Positions 16,630 through 24,005 of a stretch of 46,518 nt of DNA are shown here, one piece after another. The notes below the pieces were generated by a model. It ran no database searches and was not told the origin of the DNA. It saw only the letters and a list, made by a program, of their open reading frames with translations. The translations under genes and the position numbers were made by a program. The stretch is from positions 1-46,518 of the forward strand of contig JBJEHU010000022.1 of the NCBI GenBank assembly GCA_051876355.1, written 5' to 3'. The stretch comes from Olsenella_L sp051876355 (GTDB lineage Bacteria > Actinomycetota > Coriobacteriia > Coriobacteriales > Atopobiaceae). Positions within the stretch are counted from its first letter, which is position 1. Every line of letters begins with the position of its first letter.

Positions 16630-17649
16630 TTACTCGACACCCGGAGCGGTGACGATGCTCTTCGGCACGAAGTCGGTGCCGCGGCCGAACGCCTGGGCGT
16701 TCTCGAGCGTGCACTCTGCGATCTGGCCGAGGGCCTCCTTCGTGAAGAATGCCTGATGGCTCGTCATGACGACATTCGGGAAGGAGCAGAGGCGGGCGAC
16801 GATGGAGGAGCCGAGAATCTCGGACTCGCGGTCCTGGTAGACGTTCGCGTTCTCCTCTTCGTAGACGTCGAGGCCGGCAGCGCCGATCTTGCCGGAGCGG
16901 ATACCGCGGATGAGGGCGTTGGAGTCAACGAGGCCACCACGGCCGGTGTTCACGAAGATGACGCCGTCCTTCATCTTTGCAATCGTGTCATCGTTGATCA
17001 GGTGGTAGGAGTCCTTGTTGAGGAAGGCGTGCAGGGAGATGAGGTCGGCACGGCGATAGAGCTCGTCGTAGTCGACGTACTCGTCGATGCAGCCCTCTTC
17101 GATGAGGTTCTGGTTCGGATAGAGGTCGGTGCCGAGGACGGTCATGCCGAAGCCCTTGCAGATGCGGGCAAGAGCAGCGCCGATGCGGCCGGTGCCGATG
17201 ATGCCTGCGGTCTTGCCGTGAAGCGTGACGCCGACGAGGCCCTCGAGCGAGAAGTTGTTCTCGCGGACGCGGATGTAGCCCTTGTGAATGCGGCGGTTGG
17301 CGCAGAGGGCGAGGCCCATTGCGTGCTCGGCGATTGCCTCAGGAGAGTAGGCGGGGACACGCGTCACCGTCATGCCGAGCTCCTTGGCCATCGGCACGTT
17401 GACGGCGTCGAAGCCTGCGCAGCGCATGAGGACCATCTTCACGCCGAAGCCGGCGAGAACCTCAAGCGTCATGGCAGAGACATCGGCGTTGACGAAGGCG
17501 CAGACTGCGTCATAGCCGCGGGCGAGGCCTGCGGTCATCGGCGAAAGGTTCGCGTCGATGAAGTCGACCTTCACGTCCGGGAACTTCGGCAGGGCCTCGG
17601 AGAACGAATCCCTGTCATAGCTCTTGGTTTCATAGAACAGAACCTTCAT
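16630..17649 (-). CDS. D-lactate dehydrogenase (D-2-hydroxyacid dehydrogenase family)
   Basis: A 339-residue NAD-dependent enzyme that most likely reduces pyruvate to D-lactate, regenerating NAD in fermentation. The Rossmann motif is in TAGIIGTGRIGAAL, the substrate Arg in VNTGRGGLVD, and the catalytic His in MTSHQAFFTKEAL, which is the D-LDH form of this signature. The ATG is preceded by GGAGG. The gene is monocistronic with a terminator at 16564-16597. The leader carries a small palindrome at 17672, and a promoter candidate lies at 17710-17740. Other D-2-hydroxyacids are possible substrates, but the C-terminal motif and the neighbouring pyruvate kinase favour lactate. Confidence 0.88.
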   Translation of the reverse strand: MKVLFYETKSYDRDSFSEALPKFPDVKVDFIDANLSPMTAGLARGYDAVCAFVNADVSAMTLEVLAGFGVKMVLMRCAGFDAVNVPMAKELGMTVTRVPAYSPEAIAEHAMGLALCANRRIHKGYIRVRENNFSLEGLVGVTLHGKTAGIIGTGRIGAALARICKGFGMTVLGTDLYPNQNLIEEGCIDEYVDYDELYRRADLISLHAFLNKDSYHLINDDTIAKMKDGVIFVNTGRGGLVDSNALIRGIRSGKIGAAGLDVYEEENANVYQDRESEILGSSIVARLCSFPNVVMTSHQAFFTKEALGQIAECTLENAQAFGRGTDFVPKSIVTAPGVE

Positions 17650-17671
17650 GATGCTTCCTCCATCACGTTGA

Positions 17672-17686
17672 TGCCGCAATGCGGCA
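17672..17686. repeat. Palindrome in the D-LDH leader
   Basis: TGCCGCAATGCGGCA has 7-base arms around one base and lies 23 bases upstream of the D-LDH start, between it and the candidate promoter. It may be an operator downstream of the start of transcription or a small mRNA hairpin. Confidence 0.5.
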
Positions 17687-17709
17687 ACCTACCGTACAAG
17701 CACAAGCAA

Positions 17710-17740
17710 ATTCTATCCTTAAACACCTGTCCGTTGCCAA
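17710..17740 (-). promoter_or_regulatory. Candidate promoter of the D-LDH gene
   Basis: On the minus strand TTGGCA and TAGAAT are 19 bases apart, about 60-90 bases before the ATG. Spacing is slightly long. Confidence 0.45.
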
Positions 17741-17870
17741 TCTTAAGCTTCAAATGCTTCAATCCCCATGAATGCATAACGTGCATGGCGCTTTTTCGGC
17801 GGAGTGCGTAAGATGCTCCGTGAGCGTAGGGAGTCGCCCTTTCAGTTTCCGTTGAGCGGATTATCAGGCA

Positions 17871-17886
17871 GCTCAAAGCTTTGAGC
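17871..17886. repeat. Perfect 16-base palindrome in the divergent D-LDH/F420-ligase-like gap
   Basis: GCTCAAAGCTTTGAGC is a perfect palindrome lying about midway in the 335-base divergent gap. It is the form of a dimeric regulator site, but no cognate regulator is identifiable. The rest of the gap shows only promoter-like AT-rich patches. Confidence 0.45.
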
Positions 17887-17984
17887 AGGTCAAATCTGAC
17901 AACACTCTCGCAACAATCGGCCGTTTATCCTATGAACACACAAGCGATAGATAACCAAGCGAGCTGCGCCACTGGAGGCCGTGC

Positions 17985-18707
17985 ATGTCTGAATCCTACA
18001 TGAATGAAGGCAAGGCTCCCGTCATTACCGTCGACGGGCGTACGTACGAGCGCCGTGCCGTGAAGACCCATTTCATCCAGAGGGGCGAATCCTATCTCGA
18101 TATCATGCGTACCTATGTCCTTCCCATCTACCAGGATGGCGACATGATTGCCATCTCGGAGAAGATCGTCGCGCTCTGCCAGAACCGCGTCGTCGAGCGC
18201 AAGGATCTGCCTGTCGGCTTCTGGGCAGAGTTCCTTTCCCGCTTCGCTTCCCATCCCGACACGGGCGTCGGCGTCGGCGAGAGCATCAAGATGCAGTATG
18301 CAATCCAGAAGGTCGGACTTCCGAAGGTGCTCTGGGCATCGTTTGCCTCTGCTGTGACGAAGCTCTTCGGAAAGCATGGCGTGTTCTATGAGATCGTGGG
18401 ACCCGAGGTCGCAGGACTCGATGGATTCTATGACCACGTATGGAGCGCCTACCGCGATATCGGCATCGAGCTTCCCGAGAACCCGACGGGTGTCTGCAAC
18501 GAGCTCCAGGACGAGCTTGGCATCCGTGCCATGATCATCGATGCGAACGACCTGGGCCAGGAGATTCTGGGGTGGTCGCGCGATCTCGATCCGATGGAGG
18601 AGCACCTCGTCGACTTCGTGCGTGACAATCCGGCCGGTCAGGACCATGAGCAGACGCCGATCATCCTCATGCATCCGGTCGACGGCAAGGCCACATGGGA
18701 GAAATAG
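17985..18707 (+). CDS. Coenzyme F420-0:L-glutamate ligase-like protein
   Basis: A 240-residue protein resembling the CofE/F420_ligase domain, whose best known members add glutamate to coenzyme F420-0 with GTP. Similarity includes DGDMIAISEKIVAL near residues 49-62 and a mid-region GPEVAGLDGFYDHVW, with PTGVCNELQDELG following. No other F420 genes are in the window, so a true F420 role is doubtful, and it may ligate an amino acid to a different acceptor. The ATG sits behind GGAGG. It is monocistronic and ends at the shared terminator at 18741. Family confidence is moderate, function low. Confidence 0.6.
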   Translation: MSESYMNEGKAPVITVDGRTYERRAVKTHFIQRGESYLDIMRTYVLPIYQDGDMIAISEKIVALCQNRVVERKDLPVGFWAEFLSRFASHPDTGVGVGESIKMQYAIQKVGLPKVLWASFASAVTKLFGKHGVFYEIVGPEVAGLDGFYDHVWSAYRDIGIELPENPTGVCNELQDELGIRAMIIDANDLGQEILGWSRDLDPMEEHLVDFVRDNPAGQDHEQTPIILMHPVDGKATWEK

Positions 18708-18740
18708 GGATATCTCTCGATAAGCGAGATAGAGATGCCA

Positions 18741-18778
18741 AGATGCCCGGAGCAGATATGAGCTCCGGGCATCTTCTT
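18741..18778. terminator. Bidirectional terminator between the F420-ligase-like and PrpR-type genes
   Basis: A perfect 13-base stem (AGATGCCCGGAGC and complement) with an 8-base loop, followed on the plus strand by TCTTCTTG. It separates convergent genes. Confidence 0.8.
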
Positions 18779-18781
18779 GTT

Positions 18782-20560
18782 CTAGGAGTCCTTGAGAAGG
18801 CGCCAGATCGTCGTCCTCGAGACCTGGAGGATGCGGGCGGCTTCGGTCTGGTTCCCATGGCAGCGCTCGATGGTTGCCTTCACGATGTCGCGCTCGATAT
18901 CGTGAAGCGGGCGCATGAGTGAGATGCTGCCTTCGCCAGCTGCCTTCTTCTCTGTGCTGAAAGAGTAGGGAGCAGAGCTCTGGAGGGCCTGCCCAGCACA
19001 GGAAGCATCTATTGCACCGCCCTGGACATGCTCGAGGCAGTATTCGAGCACCGTCCTGAACTCGGCATAGTTTCCAGGCCATTCGTGCTCGAGGAGAAGC
19101 TGGAGCGCTTCCTCTGTCACGACAGGGCGGGGCGCGCCTGCTTCGGCGCAGAGGGAATCGAGGCAGAGCGAGATTGCCTGAGCGAGGTCGCGTCTGGCCC
19201 TCAGAGGCGGCAGCTCGACCATGATGTAGCGGAGATTCTCCGTGAGAAGCTCCATCATCTCGGCAGAGAGCGCGTTCGGCGCATTCACGGAGACGATCAG
19301 ACGGTCGCGCTGAGGCAAGCCGCTTCTCCGCATCGCATCGAGGAGGAGCCGCGCTCTTGCATCGGGCAGGTCCTGGAACGAGTTCAAAAAGATTGTGGCT
19401 TCCTGGATGTAGAGCGGCGAGGCGGGGGAGTTCATGAGGTAGTCCCAGCTCTTGTCCGTCAGAAGCGAGCAGTCGACGCGCACGAAGGGACGCGTCTTCC
19501 AGGAGCCTGTGAGATAGAGGAGCTGCGCTGCCTGCTCCTTGCCACAGCTCGGCTCGCTGGCAAGAAGGATCGGTCTCGTGGCGCCGCGAGCAGGGGCGAG
19601 CACCTGAGCAAGCTCCTGGCTTCCCTGCGTGATATGGAAGATGCTCCTCTCGTATTCATCCTCGATATCGGAGCGGTTCCTGCGGGTTATGCCGACATGC
19701 GCCGCATTCGTCGGTGCTTGGGAGTGCATGACAGAGAAGGCAAGGAAGTTCTCGCCGCCTGATTCCACGGGCATCTTATGTATATGGAAGAGCAGGCGCC
19801 CATGCTGGAAGACGAGACGCTCGTCCACACGCTCGCCAAGGTGTTCACGCATAAACGAGATGAGAACGTCGTGCCCTTCCTTCACATTCGTATAGGTGAT
19901 CTTCCCATCATCGGCAAACACGACGAAGCGGGCGTCCTGGCTTCTCACAAGGTTCCAGAGCATGCGGTTCTTCGCAAGCAGGTCGCTCGAGCGCTCGCAG
20001 AAGAGCTGCGCTTCTGTAAGGGCCTTCGAGACAGAATCTGGCCCCGAAGCAAGGAGCTGTGCGTTGAGCCCAAGCTCCCGGACCTGCGGGAGCGAGAACG
20101 TATCGCAGAGGACGAGGCTGTAAGAGCCTTCCTGGACAGTCTTGAGCACAAGCGGTAGCTCGTCCTCGAATGAGACCTCGAAGAGATCGAGGTCGAAATC
20201 GCTGAAGCCGGCAACATCGCGCAGCGGCTCGAGGACATTCGAGAAGCCGACGAGAGCGCAGCGCTTTGCGCTGGGGTTGTATTGGACGAGGCAGCGGAAG
20301 AGGTCCGAAGCGGAAAGGCCGACCTCCACGACAGGAAGCGCGAACTCGTCTTCGAGGAGCTGGGCAGTGCCTCCGCGGGAGACCACGACATCGAAGCTCA
20401 CATCCATGCTCGAGAGGGCAGCAGCGAGGCCTTTCGAAAGGTCGCCCTCATGGATCGTGACGGAAAGCTCGGGAAAGTCGGGTGTTACCTCGGCGACGAC
20501 GTCGGCCAGCTCCGGATAGGGAGCGATGAACAGAACGTGGTACCTGGGAGAAGTAACCAT
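18782..20560 (-). CDS. PrpR-type transcriptional regulator with degenerate AAA+ domain
   Basis: A 592-residue regulator. Residues 1-190 look like the PrpR_N sensor that binds small carboxylates, about 205-285 a PAS-like segment, 305-520 an AAA+ domain, and 550-592 a Fis-type helix-turn-helix (GNQTEAARILQVSRTTIWRLL). The AAA+ part is decayed. Walker A reads SEPSCGKE (335-342). The Walker B segment reads ATIFLNSF (388-395), lacking the acidic pair. No GAFTGA loop is present, and WPGNYAEF (494-501) remains. It is therefore unlikely to act with sigma-54 and more probably works as an ordinary ligand-responsive DNA-binding protein. It is divergent from the acid-sugar operon at 20695 and almost certainly controls it. 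Its ribosome site is weak. Confidence 0.85.
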   Translation of the reverse strand: MVTSPRYHVLFIAPYPELADVVAEVTPDFPELSVTIHEGDLSKGLAAALSSMDVSFDVVVSRGGTAQLLEDEFALPVVEVGLSASDLFRCLVQYNPSAKRCALVGFSNVLEPLRDVAGFSDFDLDLFEVSFEDELPLVLKTVQEGSYSLVLCDTFSLPQVRELGLNAQLLASGPDSVSKALTEAQLFCERSSDLLAKNRMLWNLVRSQDARFVVFADDGKITYTNVKEGHDVLISFMREHLGERVDERLVFQHGRLLFHIHKMPVESGGENFLAFSVMHSQAPTNAAHVGITRRNRSDIEDEYERSIFHITQGSQELAQVLAPARGATRPILLASEPSCGKEQAAQLLYLTGSWKTRPFVRVDCSLLTDKSWDYLMNSPASPLYIQEATIFLNSFQDLPDARARLLLDAMRRSGLPQRDRLIVSVNAPNALSAEMMELLTENLRYIMVELPPLRARRDLAQAISLCLDSLCAEAGAPRPVVTEEALQLLLEHEWPGNYAEFRTVLEYCLEHVQGGAIDASCAGQALQSSAPYSFSTEKKAAGEGSISLMRPLHDIERDIVKATIERCHGNQTEAARILQVSRTTIWRLLKDS

Positions 20561-20596
20561 AGTGTTCCAAATCTGGACGATTTGCTGATTAAATAC

Positions 20597-20611
20597 GTTA
20601 CATATTGTAAC
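20597..20611. promoter_or_regulatory. Operator-like palindrome in the regulator/operon divergent gap
   Basis: GTTACATATTGTAAC: 6-base arms around TAT, in the AT-rich middle of the 134-base gap. On the plus strand it overlaps a candidate promoter (TTTGCT, 16 bases, TATTGT); on the minus strand it lies between TTGCTG and TATTTA. This is a good candidate binding site for the PrpR-type regulator. Confidence 0.5.
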
Positions 20612-20694
20612 AGCAATGAGCCAGCTCGGGCATTATCGCAACGCCTGAAAAGACGGATAGTTGCTTCAGCAAACACGAGAGGAGGATGCAGCAG

Positions 20695-21930
20695 ATGCAG
20701 ATGGCAATGATTGCAGACGATCTGACAGGCGCGCTTGACGCAGGCGTCTGCATGCTGCCTTCCGATGTCGCAGTAGCGACGTCGTCCGAGCAGGCCGAAG
20801 GTCTGCTCCAGGACAAGTCCCTCTCTGTGCTTTCCGTCAATGCCGGCACCCGTCATCTCGATGCGGAAGCTGCCTATGCAGAGGTAGCCAAGCTCGTCCG
20901 CCTTGCGAAGAAGGCTGGCTGCCGTTCCATCTTCAAGAAGACCGATTCGGTCCTGCGTGGCAATGTCGGCGCTGAGCTCGCTGCTGCATTCGATGCTTCG
21001 GGAGCCTCCCGCCTCCACTTCCTTCCCGCCTTCCCGGCTATGGGACGCACGACGAAGGATGGCATCCAGTACGTGAATGGAACGCCGGTTGCCGAGAGCG
21101 CCTTCGGAAAGGACCCCTTCGAGCCGGTGCGTGAATCCAGCGTCGCCAGCATCATCGCAGAAGAGACCGAAGTGCCGGTGAAGCTGGTCCGCGAGGGAGA
21201 GCCGGTTCCTCAGGACTTCAAGGGAATCTGCGTCTACGATGCGGCGACCAATGAGGCAATGTCCGAACGTGTTGCGGAGCTTGCCTCTCTCGGAGAGCTC
21301 GGAGCGATTGCCGGATGCGCAGGGCTTGCCCAGGCGCTCCATGTGCTCGAGCACGACGGGAAGGGTGCTCCGAAGGCTGACTTCGAAGGCAACCTGCTTG
21401 TCGTCTGCGGAAGCGTCAATCCCGCATCGCGTGCCCAGTGCCGCTATGCAGAAGGCGCTGGCGCCCGGATGTTCCCGATTGCAGAGCAGCAGAAGTGCAG
21501 CTCCGCATGGCCCGAGACGCCCGAAGGAAGAGACTTCATCTCGAAGGTCTCGAAAAGCTGGCACGAGACGCCGCTTACGGTGGTCGACGGCAGCGGCCTC
21601 GAAGACCTTGCACCACTCTTCCCTGAAGGCACGGATATCCGCCAGACGGTTGCAGACAACGTGGCGGGCCTTCTTCTTGCTGTCTGCCGCAAGGGCATCT
21701 TCGGCCGTGCCCTCGTGATGGGAGGAGACATCCTCTCGAGCTTCCTTTCCCAGGCCAATGTGAGCGCCATCTATCCGAAAGGGGAGGCGGCTCAGGGAAT
21801 CGTCGTCCTCGAGATAGATATCGCAGGGCAGCGTTTCAGCCTCGCCTCGAAATCAGGCGGGTTTGGTACCAAGGATCTGTTCGTCACGCTCGCTCAGAGC
21901 GCACGTTTGTCAGAAGGAGTGGCTCAATGA
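20695..21930 (+). CDS. DUF1537 four-carbon acid sugar kinase
   Basis: A 411-residue kinase of the DUF1537 family, whose characterised members phosphorylate D-threonate, L-threonate or D-erythronate with ATP (also 3-oxo-tetronates). The N-terminal substrate domain begins MIADDLTGALDAG, followed by the conserved KKTDSVLRGN. The C-terminal nucleotide domain contains LVVCGSVNPASRAQ and VMGGDILSS. Three ATGs lie close together (20686, 20695, 20701). AGGAGG abuts the first, so 20695 has the best spacing. It is the first gene of the operon. Its stop overlaps the next start (ATGA). The PdxA-like enzyme downstream is the usual partner, which supports a four-carbon acid substrate; the exact stereoisomer is unknown. 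Confidence 0.88.
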   Translation: MQMAMIADDLTGALDAGVCMLPSDVAVATSSEQAEGLLQDKSLSVLSVNAGTRHLDAEAAYAEVAKLVRLAKKAGCRSIFKKTDSVLRGNVGAELAAAFDASGASRLHFLPAFPAMGRTTKDGIQYVNGTPVAESAFGKDPFEPVRESSVASIIAEETEVPVKLVREGEPVPQDFKGICVYDAATNEAMSERVAELASLGELGAIAGCAGLAQALHVLEHDGKGAPKADFEGNLLVVCGSVNPASRAQCRYAEGAGARMFPIAEQQKCSSAWPETPEGRDFISKVSKSWHETPLTVVDGSGLEDLAPLFPEGTDIRQTVADNVAGLLLAVCRKGIFGRALVMGGDILSSFLSQANVSAIYPKGEAAQGIVVLEIDIAGQRFSLASKSGGFGTKDLFVTLAQSARLSEGVAQ

Positions 21931-23081
21931 TCAAGAACTACGCACTCAAGCTTCCCCAGGTCGTCTATGGAGGAGAGGATACCACTGAGCAGCTCGTCTC
22001 TGTGATCGAGAAGGCGGGAGCGAAGAACGTCGCTGTCTTCACCGATCCGAGCCTGCGCAAGCTCGGCCTTGTCGACCCTGCGCTCGCAGCTATCAAGGAG
22101 GCAGGTGCCGAGGCACACATCTTCGACAATATCCCTGCCGAGCCGAGCTACATCCAGGTCCAGGAAGTCGTGGACGAGGTCACGGGTACCGGCACCGAGC
22201 TTGTTGTTGCGGTCGGCGGCGGCTCTGTCATGGATACGGCAAAGCTCGCCTGTGTCTGCGCTGGCGCTCCGTACACGGTGCACGATCTTCTGAAGGATCC
22301 GGGCCGTGCACGCAAGCAGCTTCCCTGCGTCGCCGTGCCGACGACGGCAGGCACTGGCGCTGAGGCCACGATCAACGCAATCGTCGCTGTCCCCGAGGAC
22401 GAGGTCAAGATCGGCATCGTGAACGATGCAATGATGCCGGATGTCGTGCTCCTCGACGTCCGCATGGTCCAGAACCTCCCGCGCTCCATCGCAGCTGCCA
22501 CGGGCGTCGATGCCATGTGCCACGCAATCGAGTGCTTCACCTGCAAGAAGGCAAACCCGTTCAGCGACACGTTCGCTCTCGAAGCCTTCGACCTCATCAT
22601 CAACAACATCGAGCGCGCCTGCGACTCGAAGGACGACCTCGAGGCAAAGCGTGCCATGCAGATCGCAGCCCTCTACGGCGGCATCGCAATCACCGCATCC
22701 GGCACGACGGCAGTCCACGGCCTTTCCTATCCTCTCGGTGGCAAGTATCACGTGCCGCACGGCGTCTCGAACGCAATCCTGCTTTCGCCGGTCATGCACT
22801 TCAACGAGCCGGCCATCCGCGACAGGCTTGCCGCTGCCTATGACCGCGCCATCAAGGGCGACGCAACGACTGAGGAAGAGAAGTCTGCTGCCGTCATAAA
22901 GCGCATGGACGAGATTGTCGAGCATCTCGATATCCCGAAGACGCTCGATGCGCTCGGCGTCCACGACGCTCCGATCGACTGGCTCGCCGAGGCCGGCATC
23001 CAGCAGCAGCGCCTGCTTTCCAACAACAAGCGCGAGGTCACGCTCGAAGACGCAAAGGCAATCTACCGCCAGATCATGTAA
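21927..23081 (+). CDS. Iron-containing alcohol dehydrogenase
   Basis: A 384-residue group III alcohol dehydrogenase. NAD(P) binding is at VVAVGGGSVMDTAK, followed by PTTAGTGAEAT. Metal ligands fall in DAMCHAIECF and the HGLSYPLGG...HVPHG segment. It overlaps the upstream kinase gene by four bases and lies 27 bases from the aldolase-like gene, so it is part of the same transcript. Family members interconvert aldehydes or ketones and alcohols. Here it may oxidise a hydroxy-acid precursor or reduce the aldehyde released by the aldolase. Which of these it does cannot be decided from sequence. Confidence 0.9.
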   Translation: MIKNYALKLPQVVYGGEDTTEQLVSVIEKAGAKNVAVFTDPSLRKLGLVDPALAAIKEAGAEAHIFDNIPAEPSYIQVQEVVDEVTGTGTELVVAVGGGSVMDTAKLACVCAGAPYTVHDLLKDPGRARKQLPCVAVPTTAGTGAEATINAIVAVPEDEVKIGIVNDAMMPDVVLLDVRMVQNLPRSIAAATGVDAMCHAIECFTCKKANPFSDTFALEAFDLIINNIERACDSKDDLEAKRAMQIAALYGGIAITASGTTAVHGLSYPLGGKYHVPHGVSNAILLSPVMHFNEPAIRDRLAAAYDRAIKGDATTEEEKSAAVIKRMDEIVEHLDIPKTLDALGVHDAPIDWLAEAGIQQQRLLSNNKREVTLEDAKAIYRQIM

Positions 23082-23108
23082 GTGAAACCCCTAGGGGAAG
23101 GAAGAGCA

Positions 23109-24005
23109 ATGGTCGAACTGAAAGGCATCGTCGTTCCTATCGTCACTCCGATGAACGAGGACGAGTCCATCAATACGGATGAGCTCCGCCGCCAGGTGGA
23201 CCGCCAGATCGAAGCAGGCATCCATGGCATCTTCCCGTTCGGCACGAACGGCGAAGGCTACATCCTGAACTTCGACGAGAAGAAGCTTGTGCTCCAGACC
23301 GTTATCGATCAGGTTGCAGGGCGTGTTCCTGTCTATGCCGGCACCGGCTGCATCTCCACGAAGGAGACGATCGAGCAGTGCAAGATGGCAATGGACTGTG
23401 GCGCAGACGTCCTTTCCGTCATCACGCCGTCCTTCGCAAAGGCAAGCCAGCATGAGCTCATCGTCCACTATGAGACCGTCGCTGCGGCTGTCCCTGAGGC
23501 GCCGATTGTCCTCTACAACATCCCGGCACGCACCGGCAACGCCCTCGCTCCCGAGACCGTGGCTGAGCTTGCAAAGATCGACAACATCGTGGGTGCCAAG
23601 GACTCTTCGGGCGACTGGGCAAATCTCTCTGCCTACATCGAGCTCACGAAGGATATGGACTTTGCAGTCCTCTCCGGCAATGACTCCCTGATCCTCAAGG
23701 CTCTCCAGGCTGGCGCCAAGGGCGCTATCGCAGGCTGCGCGAACGTCTATCCGAGGAACATGGTCGGCATCTACGAGAACTTCAAGAAGGGCGACCTCGA
23801 GGCTGCCCAGAAGTGCCAGGACGCCGTGGCACCGCTTCGTGCCTGCTTCAAGTATGGCAACCCCAACACCGTCGTGAAGACGGCTGTCAATCTGCTCGGC
23901 TACCCCGTCGGCAAGTGCCGCGCTCCCTTCAACTACCTTCCCGAAGAGGGCATCGAGGCACTCAAGCAGACGCTGGCTGACGACAAGGCTAAGGGGATGT
24001 GCTAA
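23109..24005 (+). CDS. DapA/NanA superfamily aldolase or dehydratase
   Basis: A 298-residue class I aldolase-fold enzyme. The Schiff-base lysine is Lys164 (GAKDSSG), the catalytic Tyr136 lies in YNIPARTG with Arg141, and the phosphate/carboxylate loop reads GTNGEG (45-50) where DapA has GTTGEG. The Thr-to-Asn change and the operon argue against lysine biosynthesis and for a pyruvate- or keto-acid-handling catabolic enzyme. The ATG follows GGAAGGAAGAG; an in-frame GTG at 23082 is less likely. The stop overlaps the next start (TAATG). The substrate is unknown. Confidence 0.85.
   Translation: MVELKGIVVPIVTPMNEDESINTDELRRQVDRQIEAGIHGIFPFGTNGEGYILNFDEKKLVLQTVIDQVAGRVPVYAGTGCISTKETIEQCKMAMDCGADVLSVITPSFAKASQHELIVHYETVAAAVPEAPIVLYNIPARTGNALAPETVAELAKIDNIVGAKDSSGDWANLSAYIELTKDMDFAVLSGNDSLILKALQAGAKGAIAGCANVYPRNMVGIYENFKKGDLEAAQKCQDAVAPLRACFKYGNPNTVVKTAVNLLGYPVGKCRAPFNYLPEEGIEALKQTLADDKAKGMC

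Noticed and set aside
18782..20560. Calling the PrpR-type regulator a sigma-54 activator
   Set aside because: It lacks the GAFTGA loop and the Walker B acidic residues, and no -24/-12 promoter is seen upstream of the operon.
23109..24005. dapA of lysine biosynthesis
   Set aside because: The loop differs from DapA and the operon is catabolic.
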